Assembly (NCBI RefSeq): GCF_016703145.1
Contig: NZ_JADJCO010000002.1
Location: 1-64,000, forward strand
Length of the DNA stretch: 64,000 nt
Reading direction: 5' to 3'
Origin: Ottowia sp.
GTDB taxonomy: Bacteria; Pseudomonadota; Gammaproteobacteria; Burkholderiales; Burkholderiaceae_C
In this document: positions 27,619-35,820 of the stretch, one piece after another
Layout: each line of letters starts with the position of its first letter
Numbering within the stretch: the first letter of the stretch is position 1
Translations under genes and position numbers: made by a program
The notes under the pieces: generated by a model
What the model saw: only the letters and a program-made list of their open reading frames with translations
What the model was told of the DNA's origin: nothing
Databases searched by the model: none

Positions 27619-28614
27619 ATGCTGCTCGTGCCCGACTCCAGCGCCCTTGCCCCGTCCGCCGCCCGCACCGTGCTGGTGACCGGCGCCGCGCGCCGCCTGG
27701 GGCGCGAGATCAGCCTGCACTTCGCGCGCGCGGGCTGGGACGTGGTGGCGCACTACCTCCGCTCGCGCGCCGAGGCGCTGGCCCTGCAGGCCGAGATCGC
27801 GCGCCTGGGCCGGCGCTGCCACCTGGCCGAGGCCGACCTGGCGCGGCCCGATGCGGCCAGCGCGCTGCTGGACCAGGCCAGCGCCGCCGGCGGCGGCCTG
27901 CCGCACTGCATCGTCAACAATGCTTCTATTTTTGAAGCGGATGACGCTTGTTCCGCGCGGGCTGGCGGCATGATTCATCATTTTTCGACGAACACCGCCA
28001 CGCCGCTGCTGCTGGGCAACGCGCTGGGCGCGCGGCTGGCCCGGGCGGGCGCGGCCACCGCCGGGCGCTACAGCGTGGTCCACGTGCTCGACCAGAAGGT
28101 GCACAACCTCAACCCCGACTACTTCTCGTACACCGTGAGCAAGCTGGCCCTGGCGCACAGCGTGGCGCTGCAGGCGCAGGCGCTGGCGCCGTGGGTGCGC
28201 GTGTGCGGCCTGTCGCCCGGCCTGATGTACCTGAGCGGCCCGCAGACGCAGGACAACTTCGACCGCGCCGCCCAGGTCAACCTGCTGCGGCAGCCCATCG
28301 CCCCGGCCGACGTGGCGCGCTGCGCCGTCTTCATCGCCGACAACCCCAGCCTGAACGGCACCACCCTGCGCGCCGACAACGGCCAGCACCTGGTGGCGCT
28401 GGACCGTGACGTGATGTTCGCCGTGGAGACTGGCTCCCACGCTCCCCCGCTGGCGCATGGTCCGCTGTCCCCAGAGGGGGCTCCGGCCGCCTTGGGGCGG
28501 CCCGGCGGCGTCGCGGATATGCCCCCACGCTCCCCTGCTTCGCATGGTCCGCTGCCCCCCGAGGGGGCTTCGCCCGCCTTGGGGCGGCCCGGCGGCGTCC
28601 GGGGGGCGCCATGA
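27619..28614 (+). CDS. SDR-family oxidoreductase, FolM-like dihydropteridine reductase
   Basis: A short-chain dehydrogenase of 331 residues. The cofactor motif TGAARRLGREI, the NNAS segment and the catalytic YTVSK are present. TGxxRRLG and the following folB genes point to the FolM / pteridine reductase type. The normal protein probably ended near VALDRDVMFAVET; the last 50 or so residues are translated from a tandem 88-bp repeat, which carries the frame to an ATGA overlap with folB. A second, AT-rich repeat lies at 27919-27986 after NNAS. Function in pterin metabolism is inferred from context. Confidence 0.85.
   Translation: MLLVPDSSALAPSAARTVLVTGAARRLGREISLHFARAGWDVVAHYLRSRAEALALQAEIARLGRRCHLAEADLARPDAASALLDQASAAGGGLPHCIVNNASIFEADDACSARAGGMIHHFSTNTATPLLLGNALGARLARAGAATAGRYSVVHVLDQKVHNLNPDYFSYTVSKLALAHSVALQAQALAPWVRVCGLSPGLMYLSGPQTQDNFDRAAQVNLLRQPIAPADVARCAVFIADNPSLNGTTLRADNGQHLVALDRDVMFAVETGSHAPPLAHGPLSPEGAPAALGRPGGVADMPPRSPASHGPLPPEGASPALGRPGGVRGAP
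27919..27986 (+). repeat. Dispersed AT-rich repeat, copy 9 (in frame inside the SDR gene)
   Basis: TGCTTCTATTTTTGAAGCGG, then CGCGCGGGCTGGCGGCATGATT. It is more diverged than most, but the spacing of the two blocks is kept. Confidence 0.6.
28437..28609 (+). repeat. Tandem GC-rich repeat, two units with an 88-bp period
   Basis: Units start at 28437 and 28525 with CCACGCTCCC. Both contain CGCATGGTCCGCTG, an A/G-rich palindromic block (CCCCCCGAGGGGGC in the second) and CCTTGGGGCGGCCCGGCGGC. The two copies differ at a few bases. They are translated as the C-terminal tail of the SDR protein. Confidence 0.88.
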
Positions 28615-29024
28615 ACTCGATGCTGCTCGCCTTCGCCGCGCTGGACGCGCGCCTGGCCACCGGCTGCCGCCTGCTCAGCCTGCGCCGGCACGAGTTGCCG
28701 GTGCGCATCGGCGTGCACGGGTTCGAGCGCGAGGGGCCGCAGCGCCTGTGGTTCGACGTGGACCTGTGCGTCAAGCTCGACCACGCCGGGGCCGCGCAGG
28801 ACCACATCGCGCACACGCTGGACTACGACTTCGTGCGCGAGGTCATCGCCGCCGCCGTCGGCAGCCGGCACCACGAGCTGCAGGAAACGCTGTGCGACGC
28901 CGTGCTGCACGCCGTGATGCGGCGCCCCGAGGTGCAGGCCGCGCGCGTGGCCACCCGCAAGCCCGACGTGTACCCCGACAGCGCGTCCGTCGGCGTCGAG
29001 CGCGTCGGCCTCAAGCCCTGGTGA
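28611..29024 (+). CDS. folB: Dihydroneopterin aldolase-family protein, first copy
   Basis: A 137-residue FolB-type protein with an N-terminal extension of about 25 residues. The core includes VRIGVHGFEREGPQRLWFDVDLCV and HTLDYDFVREVIAAAV, then ARVATRKPDVYPDSASVGVERV with the lysine-proline typical of the active site end. Family members cleave dihydroneopterin to 6-hydroxymethyl-dihydropterin for folate. It overlaps the SDR stop (ATGA) and is followed after 9 bases by a second folB. Having two different copies suggests that one acts on a different pterin. Confidence 0.85.
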   Translation: MNSMLLAFAALDARLATGCRLLSLRRHELPVRIGVHGFEREGPQRLWFDVDLCVKLDHAGAAQDHIAHTLDYDFVREVIAAAVGSRHHELQETLCDAVLHAVMRRPEVQAARVATRKPDVYPDSASVGVERVGLKPW

Positions 29025-29033
29025 ATCCTTCCG

Positions 29034-29417
29034 ATGCCGACCGACATCTCCTCCGAACAGGGCCGCCAGAGCCTGCAGCTCACCGGCCTGCGCTTTGCCG
29101 CCAACCTGGGCATCCTGGACCACGAGAAGCGCGCCCCGCAGCCTATCCAGGTCGATGCCGAGCTGAGCCTGGGCCCGCAGCCCCTGCGTCCGCGCGACGA
29201 CGACATCACCCACGTGCTGGACTACCGCAAGGTGCGCCAGATCATCATCGACGAATGCACCGCCGAGCACGTCAACCTGCTGGAGACTTTGATCGGCAAG
29301 CTGTGCCAGCGCCTGATGCGCCTGCACGGCGTGCAGGGCGTGCGGGTGAAGATCACCAAGCTGGAGATCTTCGGCGATTGCGAGGTCGCGATGCGGATGG
29401 AAGCGGGGCGATGGTGA
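29034..29417 (+). CDS. folB: Dihydroneopterin aldolase-family protein, second copy
   Basis: A 127-residue FolB-type protein, clearly related to but different from the one just upstream. LQLTGLRFAANLGILDHEKRAPQPIQVDAELSL matches the family start, with HVLDYRKVRQIIIDECTAEHVNLLETL in the middle. VRVKITKLEIFGDCEVAMRM ends it, where the usual KP is replaced by KLEIF. It may be the divergent paralogue (FolX-like, or an epimerase/aldolase specialised enzyme). It closes the SDR-folB-folB operon; the next 161 bases carry the liv operon leader. Confidence 0.85.
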   Translation: MPTDISSEQGRQSLQLTGLRFAANLGILDHEKRAPQPIQVDAELSLGPQPLRPRDDDITHVLDYRKVRQIIIDECTAEHVNLLETLIGKLCQRLMRLHGVQGVRVKITKLEIFGDCEVAMRMEAGRW

Positions 29418-29578
29418 GCGGCGCGGAACCGTATAGGGGTTAACGCCATCTGTCCTGAAACCACAAATTTCGGGGATAAACTCACTTTGCTCTGCCCGAG
29501 GGTCTGCTCGACCATCGGCGACGCTGAATCGCGCTACTGCGGCGGCGTCCATGCGGACAGACAACAAGAGGAGACACA

Positions 29579-30442
29579 ATGGAAGTACTGCTGCAGCAGA
29601 TACTCAACGGGCTGACATTGGGCGGCACGTACAGCCTGGTGGCGCTGGGCCTGACGCTGGTCTACGGCATCCTGCACGTGCCCAACTTCGCGCACGGCGC
29701 GTTCTACATGGTGGGCGCTTTCGTGTCCTACCAGCTCATGTCGGCCTGGGGCTTGAACTACTGGGTCGCGATGGTGGGCTCGGCGGCCGTGGTCGCGGTG
29801 CTGGCCGCGCTGTCGGAACGGCTGATCTTCCACCCGCTGCGCCACCACGAGGGCCTGCACCCGATGATCGCCGCCATCGGCCTGCTGCTGTTCCTGGAGG
29901 CGGGGGCGCAGGCGCTGTGGGGTGCCGACTTCCGGCGCATGTCCACGCCGTACGAAGGCATCGTCAACATCTTTGGCGCCACGGCCCCCGTGCAGCGCCT
30001 GCTGATCATCGGCGGCGCCTTCGCGCTGATGCTGGCGCTGCACCTGTTCCTGACGCGCACCGTGACGGGCTCGACCATCGTCGCCATGGCGCAGAACCGC
30101 GAGGGCGCCTCGCTGATGGGCATCGACGCGACGCGCGTGGCCATGCTCACTTTCGCCATCTCCGGCGTGCTGGCGGCCGTGGCGGCCACGCTGTACTCGC
30201 CCATCGGGCTGGTGTTCCCGGCGATGGGCAACCTGGTCATCACCAAGGCCTTCGTGATCATCATCCTGGGCGGCATGGGCAGCGTGCCCGGGGCCATCCT
30301 GGGCGGACTGATCATCGGCTTCGCCGAGGCCTTCGGCGCCTTCTACATCTCCACCGACTACCAGGACATCGTGGCCTTCGTGCTGCTGGTGATCATCCTG
30401 TCGCTGCGGCCCGAGGGCTTGTTCAAACAGAGGGCTCGCTGA
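29579..30442 (+). CDS. livH: Branched-chain amino acid-type ABC transporter permease LivH
   Basis: An inner-membrane permease of 287 residues with about eight hydrophobic segments. LNGLTLGGTYSLVALGLTLVYGILHVPNFAHGAFYM is the LivH N-terminal signature, and ITKAFVIIILGGMGSVPGAILGG is the conserved loop contacting the ATPases. A strong ribosome site (AGAGGAG) precedes ATG 29579. First gene of a five-gene operon livHMGF plus binding protein. The 161-base region upstream (29418-29578) holds the presumed promoter; I see no certain -35/-10 pair. Confidence 0.93.
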   Translation: MEVLLQQILNGLTLGGTYSLVALGLTLVYGILHVPNFAHGAFYMVGAFVSYQLMSAWGLNYWVAMVGSAAVVAVLAALSERLIFHPLRHHEGLHPMIAAIGLLLFLEAGAQALWGADFRRMSTPYEGIVNIFGATAPVQRLLIIGGAFALMLALHLFLTRTVTGSTIVAMAQNREGASLMGIDATRVAMLTFAISGVLAAVAATLYSPIGLVFPAMGNLVITKAFVIIILGGMGSVPGAILGGLIIGFAEAFGAFYISTDYQDIVAFVLLVIILSLRPEGLFKQRAR

Positions 30443-30444
30443 TC

Positions 30445-31449
30445 ATGCAAATGCTTGAAGGACGCCTCGGCTGGGCGCTGCTGTTCGCCGCCGGCCTGCT
30501 GTTCCCGTTCATCACGGGCAACGAATACCACCTCACGGTGATGACCACGGCCTACATCTACATCATCGCGACGATGGGGCTGAACCTGATCACCGGCTAC
30601 ACCGGCCAGTTCAACCTGGCGCACGCCGGCTTCATGGCGGTGGGCGCCTACGTGGTGGGCATCCTCACGGTGGACCACGGCTGGGGCTTCTGGTCGGCCT
30701 TCCTCTCCGCAGGCGTTTTCGTCGTGCTGCTCGGCCTGCCGCTGGGCTGGGTGTCGCTGCGGCTCAAGGGGCACTACTTCTCGATCTTCACGTTGTGCGT
30801 CGGCTACATCATGTACCTGATCATCGAGAAGTGGGAGGGCCTGACGCACGGCACGGTGGGCATCATCGGCATTCCGGCGCCGTCGCCGATCGGTCCGATC
30901 GAGTTCGAATCGCCGCTGTCGCTGTACTACCTCGTGTTCGTCTTCCTGTGCATCGGCATGTGGGTGATGCGACGCATCGTCAACTCGCTGCTGGGCCGCA
31001 CCTTCATGGCCATCCGCAACGGCGACGAGCTGGCCGAGGCGCTGGGCATCAACCTGGCGCGCAACAAGCTGCTGGCCTTCCTGATCTCGGTGCTGTATGC
31101 CGGCTGGGCCGGTGGGCTGTACGCGGGCTTCGTGCGCTTCCTCGGCCCCGACCTCGCGGGCGCGCACCACACCTTCGACATGACGATGTTCATGCTCATC
31201 GGTGGCATCGGCACGCTGCTCGGCCCGCTGGTCGGCGGCATCATCGTGCCGTGGCTCACGCAGTACATGCAGTTCCTGCAGGAATACCGCTTCGTCGTCT
31301 TCGGCCCGATCCTGATCCTGCTGGTGATTTTCGTGCCCTACGGCATCGTGGGCAGCTACCTGGCCCGCAAGGCCAAGCGCGCCTCGCAGGCCGCGGTGGC
31401 GGCGCAGCCGGGCGCATCCGACAAGACCCAGGAGGCCTCCAATGCTTAA
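30445..31449 (+). CDS. livM: Branched-chain amino acid-type ABC transporter permease LivM
   Basis: The second permease, 334 residues from ATG 30445. MGLNLITGYTGQFNLAHAGFMAVGAYVVG and RNGDELAEALGINLARNKLLAFLISVLYAGWAGGLYAGF are LivM hallmarks. A hydrophilic C-terminal tail (KAKRASQAAVAAQPGASDKT) follows the last membrane segment. It starts 2 bases after livH stops and overlaps livG by eight bases, so the operon is tightly coupled. Confidence 0.93.
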   Translation: MQMLEGRLGWALLFAAGLLFPFITGNEYHLTVMTTAYIYIIATMGLNLITGYTGQFNLAHAGFMAVGAYVVGILTVDHGWGFWSAFLSAGVFVVLLGLPLGWVSLRLKGHYFSIFTLCVGYIMYLIIEKWEGLTHGTVGIIGIPAPSPIGPIEFESPLSLYYLVFVFLCIGMWVMRRIVNSLLGRTFMAIRNGDELAEALGINLARNKLLAFLISVLYAGWAGGLYAGFVRFLGPDLAGAHHTFDMTMFMLIGGIGTLLGPLVGGIIVPWLTQYMQFLQEYRFVVFGPILILLVIFVPYGIVGSYLARKAKRASQAAVAAQPGASDKTQEASNA

Positions 31450-32206
31450 GGTCGAGCACCTCACCAAGAAGTTCGGGGGCAACGTCGCCGTCAACGATGT
31501 CAGCACCACGGTCGAGCGCGGCAAGATCAACGCCATCATCGGCCCCAACGGTGCCGGCAAGACAACGTTCTTCAACCTCATCAGCGGCGTGCACAAACCG
31601 ACCTCGGGCACGCTGACCTTCGAGGGCCGCGACATCACCACGCTGCGCACCGACGAGATCGCGCGCCTGCGCATCTCGCGCACCTTCCAGGCCACCACGC
31701 TGTTCGACATGGCCAGCGTGCTCGACAACCTGATCGTCGGCCACCGGCTGCGCACCCGCTCCGGGCTGTGGGACGTGCTGGTCGGCTCCAACCGGCTGAA
31801 GGAAGAAGAGCGCGTCTGCCGGGAGAAGGCGCGCGACGCGCTCGACTTCGTCGGCCTGGCGCACATGGAGAACCGCATGGCGGGCGACATCACGCAGGAG
31901 CAGCGCAAGCGCGTGGCCTTCGCGCTGGCGCTGGCGACCGAGCCCACTCTGGTGCTGCTCGACGAGCCGGCGGGCGGCGTGAACCCCGAGGAAACCTGGG
32001 GTCTGGCGGACCTGATCCGCAAGATGGTCAAGAGCGGCCTCACCGTGTGCCTGATCGAGCACAAGATGGACATGATCATGAGCCTGGCCGACAAGATCCT
32101 GGTGCTCAGCTACGGCGAGAAGATCGCCGAGGGCACGCCGGCTGAAATCCGCAGCAATCCGGCGGTGATCGACGCCTACCTGGGAGCCGAACATGCTGAC
32201 GTTTAA
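31442..32206 (+). CDS. livG: Branched-chain amino acid-type ABC transporter ATPase LivG
   Basis: A 254-residue ATPase. Walker A is GPNGAGKTTF (about residues 34-43), Walker B is TLVLLDEPAGGVNPEE, and the switch histidine is in LIEHKMDMIM. The expected LSGGQ signature is replaced by GDITQEQRKRVAFA, so this half of the ATP site is unusual; LivF has a normal one. The start overlaps livM by eight bases and the stop overlaps livF by fourteen. Ligand is unknown; amino acids, amides or urea occur in the family. Confidence 0.92.
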   Translation: MLKVEHLTKKFGGNVAVNDVSTTVERGKINAIIGPNGAGKTTFFNLISGVHKPTSGTLTFEGRDITTLRTDEIARLRISRTFQATTLFDMASVLDNLIVGHRLRTRSGLWDVLVGSNRLKEEERVCREKARDALDFVGLAHMENRMAGDITQEQRKRVAFALALATEPTLVLLDEPAGGVNPEETWGLADLIRKMVKSGLTVCLIEHKMDMIMSLADKILVLSYGEKIAEGTPAEIRSNPAVIDAYLGAEHADV

Positions 32207-32897
32207 AGACCTGTCGCTCTATTACGGCGGCTTCCGGGCGCTGGAGGGCGTGAGCCTGCACGCCGAGGATGGCGAGCTGGTGGTGCTGCTGGGCGCCAAC
32301 GGCGCCGGCAAGAGTTCGGTGTTCCGCGCCGCCAGCGGCCTTCACAAGGCCACGGGCAGCATCCGTTTCGGCAACACCGAATTGCTGGGCATGAAGCCCT
32401 CGCAGATCGTGCGCCAGGGCCTCGTGCAGTGCCCCGAGGGTCGCAAGCTGTTCCCGATGATGTCGGTGTTCAAGAACCTGATGCTGGGCGCCTTCGTGCA
32501 TTCGTCCGACTCGGCGGGCAACAAGAAGCGCATCGACGAAGTGTTCGAGATGTTCCCGATCCTGTTGCAGAAGAAGGACGACCCGGCCGGTTCGCTCTCC
32601 GGCGGCCAGCAGCAGATGGTGGCCATTGGCCGCGCGCTGATGGGCCGGCCCAAGGCGCTGATGCTCGACGAGCCCTCGCTCGGCCTGGCGCCGCTGGTGG
32701 TCAAGCAGATGTTCGAGACCATCCAGCGCATCAACCAGGCCGGCACCACGGTGCTGCTGGCCGAGCAGAACGCCTACGCCGCGCTGAAGGTGTCCAACCG
32801 CGCCTACGTGATGGAGCGCGGCCGCATCGTCATGGAAGGCAACAGCCAGCAACTGCTGGGCGACGAGCGCATCCGCAAGGCCTACATCGGCGGCTGA
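32193..32897 (+). CDS. livF: Branched-chain amino acid-type ABC transporter ATPase LivF
   Basis: A 234-residue ATPase. Walker A is GANGAGKSSV, signature LSGGQQQMVAIGRALM, Walker B ALMLDEPSLGLAPLV, and the LivF-type AEQNAYAALKVSNRAYVMERG. It forms a heterodimer with LivG. The canonical signature here compensates for the altered one in LivG if only one composite ATP site is fully active, which is inference. The stop lies 46 bases before the binding-protein gene. Confidence 0.94.
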   Translation: MLTFKDLSLYYGGFRALEGVSLHAEDGELVVLLGANGAGKSSVFRAASGLHKATGSIRFGNTELLGMKPSQIVRQGLVQCPEGRKLFPMMSVFKNLMLGAFVHSSDSAGNKKRIDEVFEMFPILLQKKDDPAGSLSGGQQQMVAIGRALMGRPKALMLDEPSLGLAPLVVKQMFETIQRINQAGTTVLLAEQNAYAALKVSNRAYVMERGRIVMEGNSQQLLGDERIRKAYIGG

Positions 32898-32931
32898 GGC
32901 GCGCCAGTTTTTTCGACAGTCACACGCAACC

Positions 32932-32937
32932 AAGGAG
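32932..32937 (+). promoter_or_regulatory. Ribosome binding site that decides the start of the liv binding protein
   Basis: AAGGAG lies directly against ATG 32938 but 6 bases before ATG 32944. The spacing favours 32944 as the start. Confidence 0.6.
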
Positions 32938-32943
32938 ATGTAC

Positions 32944-34116
32944 ATGCAGAACACACGACGCAACACCATTCTGGCGACGCTGGCCCTGGCCGGCTTCGCG
33001 CTGGCGCCGGCCGCCGCCTGGGCCCAGGACGTGGTCAAGATCGGCTATTCCGGCCCGCTGTCCGGCGGCGCCGCGCTGTACGGCAAGAACGTGCTGGACG
33101 GCATGCAGATGGCTGTCGAGGAAATCAACGCCGCCGGCCTGGACATCGGCGGCAAGAAGGTCAAGCTTGAAATCGTCGCCCTCGACGACAAGTACAACCC
33201 CAGCGAGACCGCGATCAACGCGCAGCGCCTGGTGCAGGAGCACAAGGCGCCCGCGGTGCTGGTGCCGCACTCGGGCGGCATCTTCGCCGTGCAGACCAGC
33301 AACGAGCGCCAGAAGCTGCTGGTGCTGGCCTACTCCAGCGTGCCGCAGATCACCGCCCGCAACAACAAGCTCACGCTGCGCATTCCGCCGGAATTCACGG
33401 AATACATCGAGCCCTTCACCAAGTACACGATGGCCAAGTGGGGCAAGAACGTGGGACTGGCCCCCGCCGACCACGACTACGCCAAGGTCTGGGTCGCGGC
33501 CTTCAAGCCCGCCTGGGAGAAGGCTGGCGGCAAGATCGTCGCCGAGAACCCCATGAGCTACAACAAGGCGGCCGACTTCTACAGCGGCGTCAGCAAGGTG
33601 CTGGCCGCCAAGCCCGACGTGATGTTCATCGGCGGCGCCTCCGAGCCGACCGGCCTGGTGGTCAAGCAGGCGCGCGAGCTGGGCTTCAAGGGCGGCTTCA
33701 TCCTGATCGACCAGGCCAAGGCCGACGAGGTGGCCAAGGTCACGGGCGGCTACGCGGCGCTGGAAGGCTCCATCGGCGTGCTGCCGGTGGTGGCCGACGA
33801 GGATCCCAACACCAAGGCCTTCGTGGAGCGCTACCGCAAGAAGCATCCGGGCAAGGACCCGTCGTCCGAGGTGACGCTCAACTACACCAGCATCCATGCG
33901 CTGGCGCAAGCCATGAAGCTGGCCGGCTCCGCCACCGACGCGGCGGCGATCCGCGCCCAGCTCGACAAGGCCTTCAAGGCGCTGCCCGCGACGATCAACT
34001 TCCACGGCTTCAGGGGCGTGGACGACAAGGGCGGCACGGCCTTCGACATGCGCCTGGCCGTGATCGAGAACGGCAAGGTGCGCGAGATGAAGACGGCGGA
34101 CCTGGTCAAGAAGTGA
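32944..34116 (+). CDS. Liv-type ABC transporter substrate-binding protein
   Basis: A periplasmic binding protein of 390 residues (Peripla_BP_6). The signal peptide RRNTILATLALAGFALAPAAAWAQ ends near residue 27. VVKIGYSGPLSGGAALYGKNVLDGMQMAVEEINAAG starts the mature domain, and LVPHSGGIFAVQTSNERQKLL follows. The start at 32944 is set by ribosome-site spacing. It is the last gene of livHMGF-livK, an order in which the receptor comes at the end. A strong hairpin 55 bases downstream probably ends the operon. Ligand not determinable from sequence. Confidence 0.92.
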   Translation: MQNTRRNTILATLALAGFALAPAAAWAQDVVKIGYSGPLSGGAALYGKNVLDGMQMAVEEINAAGLDIGGKKVKLEIVALDDKYNPSETAINAQRLVQEHKAPAVLVPHSGGIFAVQTSNERQKLLVLAYSSVPQITARNNKLTLRIPPEFTEYIEPFTKYTMAKWGKNVGLAPADHDYAKVWVAAFKPAWEKAGGKIVAENPMSYNKAADFYSGVSKVLAAKPDVMFIGGASEPTGLVVKQARELGFKGGFILIDQAKADEVAKVTGGYAALEGSIGVLPVVADEDPNTKAFVERYRKKHPGKDPSSEVTLNYTSIHALAQAMKLAGSATDAAAIRAQLDKAFKALPATINFHGFRGVDDKGGTAFDMRLAVIENGKVREMKTADLVKK

Positions 34117-34170
34117 CGGTGCGCTGAGGCCAGCGGTTGCCCATCACCCCTCGTGTTGGGCAATTCGAGG

Positions 34171-34202
34171 AAAATCGCGGTCCTATGACCGCGATTTTTT
34201 TT
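34171..34202. terminator. Strong intrinsic terminator that contains the ttcA start codon
   Basis: A perfect 12-bp stem (AAAATCGCGGTC / GACCGCGATTTT) with loop CTAT is followed by more T. The ATG of ttcA (34185) begins in the loop. It is the best terminator in the window for the liv operon, and also sits exactly where ttcA translation should begin. Confidence 0.8.
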
Positions 34203-35129
34203 GATTCGGCCGCCCCGGTCGACACGGCCGCCGCCGGCCGCGCCGCCCGCTCCAGGGCCGAGCGCGAAGTGCTCAAGCTGGAGAAGCGCCTGTGCCGCCA
34301 GGTCGGCCAGGCCATCGCCGACTTCAACATGGTCGAGGCCGGCGACCGGGTGATGGTGTGCCTGTCGGGCGGAAAGGACAGCTACGGCCTGCTCGACGTG
34401 CTGATGAAGCTGCGCGCCCGCGCGCCGGTGCCGTTCGAGCTGGTGGCCGTCAACCTGGACCAGAAGCAGCCCGGCTTTCCGGCCGAGGTGCTGCCCGATT
34501 ACCTGCGCGATCTGGGGCTGGAGCACCACATCGAGACGCAGGACACCTACAGCATCGTCAAGGCCAAGATCCCCGAGGGCAAGACCACCTGCAGCCTGTG
34601 CTCGCGCCTGCGCCGGGGCATCCTCTACAGCGTGGCGCGGCGCCTGGGCTGCAACAAGATCGCGCTGGGCCACCACCGCGACGACATGCTGCAGACCTTC
34701 TTTCTCAACATGTTCTTCGGCGGCAAGCTCAAGGGCATGCCGCCCAAGCTGGCCAGCGACAACGGCGAATTCATCGTCATCCGTCCGCTGGCCTACGTGG
34801 CCGAGGACGACCTCATCCGCTGGGCCGCGCACCGCCAGTTCCCCATCATTCCCTGCAACCTGTGCGGCAGCCAGGAGAACCTGCAGCGCCAGGTGGTGGG
34901 CGACATGCTGCGCGACTGGCAGAAGCGCCACCCCGGCCGCATCGAGAGCATGTTCACCGCGCTGCAGAACGTCGTGCCCTCGCACCTGATGGATGGAACG
35001 CTGCACGATTTCAGGCATCTCAAGATCACCGGCATCGCCGACGAGCAGGGCGACAAGGCCTTCGACGAGGAGCGCTTTCCCGATCCCGTGGGCACGCCCT
35101 TCGCCGGGGTATCCCTGGTCGGGGCCTGA
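34185..35129 (+). CDS. ttcA: tRNA 2-thiocytidine(32) synthetase TtcA
   Basis: A 314-residue ATP-dependent thiolase for position 32 of some tRNAs. The PP-loop [15 protein letters not shown] lies near residue 62. The cysteine pairs for the Fe-S cluster are in [12 protein letters not shown] and [33 protein letters not shown] is also diagnostic. ATG 34185 matches the family start; it lies in the loop of a strong hairpin, which might limit translation or make expression depend on transcription starting inside it. It stands alone after the liv operon. Confidence 0.95.
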   Translation: MTAIFFDSAAPVDTAAAGRAARSRAEREVLKLEKRLCRQVGQAIADFNMVEAGDRVMVCLSGGKDSYGLLDVLMKLRARAPVPFELVAVNLDQKQPGFPAEVLPDYLRDLGLEHHIETQDTYSIVKAKIPEGKTTCSLCSRLRRGILYSVARRLGCNKIALGHHRDDMLQTFFLNMFFGGKLKGMPPKLASDNGEFIVIRPLAYVAEDDLIRWAAHRQFPIIPCNLCGSQENLQRQVVGDMLRDWQKRHPGRIESMFTALQNVVPSHLMDGTLHDFRHLKITGIADEQGDKAFDEERFPDPVGTPFAGVSLVGA

Positions 35130-35133
35130 CCAG

Positions 35134-35200
35134 CCGTTTTCAAGCCAGAACAGCGAGGTGTCCGCATGTGGATTGCGCGAGCAGCTATCATTTCTGCAGC
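35134..35200 (-). repeat. Dispersed AT-rich repeat, copy 10 (supplies a start codon and signal peptide)
   Basis: On the minus strand it reads GCAGAAATGATAGCTGCTCGCGCAA, then ACCTCGCTGTTCTGGCTTGAAAA. On the plus strand the same bases encode the first residues MWIARAAIISA of the DUF4136 lipoprotein. Confidence 0.82.
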
Positions 35201-35801
35201 ATTCCTGCTGTCGGCCTGCGCCACGGGGCCGCGCATCGTGGCGTCGGACGTGCGCACCACGGCCGCGCAGCCGCCCGGCGCCGCCGTGCTGGCGGGCGCG
35301 CGCTACCGCTTCGAGCGCGGCCCGCAAGCCGCTGGCCAGCCCGCGCCCGAGCGGCTGGAGGCGATGGCCCAGGCCGCGCTGGCGCGCGTCGGCCTCGAAC
35401 GCGACGACGCGCGGGCGCGCCTGACCGTGCAGGTGAGCGGCACCGTCAGCGCCTACTGGATGGACGACTGGGGCCGGCCCCAGGGTGGGCCGGGGCGCCT
35501 GTCGTTCGGGCTGGGCATGGGGCGCGGCGGCTTCGGGCTGGGGCTGGGCGGGCCCCTGTACGACTCCTCGGTCCCGCTCTACATCAGCGAGGCCAGCGTG
35601 CTGATGCGCGACCTGCAGACCGGCCAGATCGTGTACGACAGCCGCGCCCGCCACGACGGCCCCTGGCACGACACCGAGAACGTGCTGGCCGCGTTGTTCG
35701 TCGCCGCGCTGCAGGGCTACCCCAACCCGCCGCAGGGCGTGCGCCGCGTCGACGTGCCGCTGCTGCCGCCGGCGGCCGCGGCGCCTGTCCCCGCCCGCTG
35801 A
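35166..35801 (+). CDS. DUF4136 family lipoprotein
   Basis: A 211-residue predicted lipoprotein. IISAAFLLSACA ends in a lipobox with the cysteine near residue 18. The DUF4136 domain follows (RYRFERGP, then LTVQVSGTVSAYW, and LMRDLQTGQIVYDSRA near the end), with a glycine-rich loop in the middle (GLGMGRGGFGLGLGG). The function of the family is unknown. Most of the signal peptide is encoded by a dispersed repeat, so the gene seems to have acquired or rebuilt its start from that element. Confidence 0.85.
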   Translation: MWIARAAIISAAFLLSACATGPRIVASDVRTTAAQPPGAAVLAGARYRFERGPQAAGQPAPERLEAMAQAALARVGLERDDARARLTVQVSGTVSAYWMDDWGRPQGGPGRLSFGLGMGRGGFGLGLGGPLYDSSVPLYISEASVLMRDLQTGQIVYDSRARHDGPWHDTENVLAALFVAALQGYPNPPQGVRRVDVPLLPPAAAAPVPAR

Positions 35802-35820
35802 GCGCGGAGCGGGCTGGCGG

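Noticed and set aside
29418..29578. Possible riboswitch or attenuator in the liv leader.
   Set aside because: No stable structure with a terminator or alternative hairpin could be seen; it is probably an ordinary leader.
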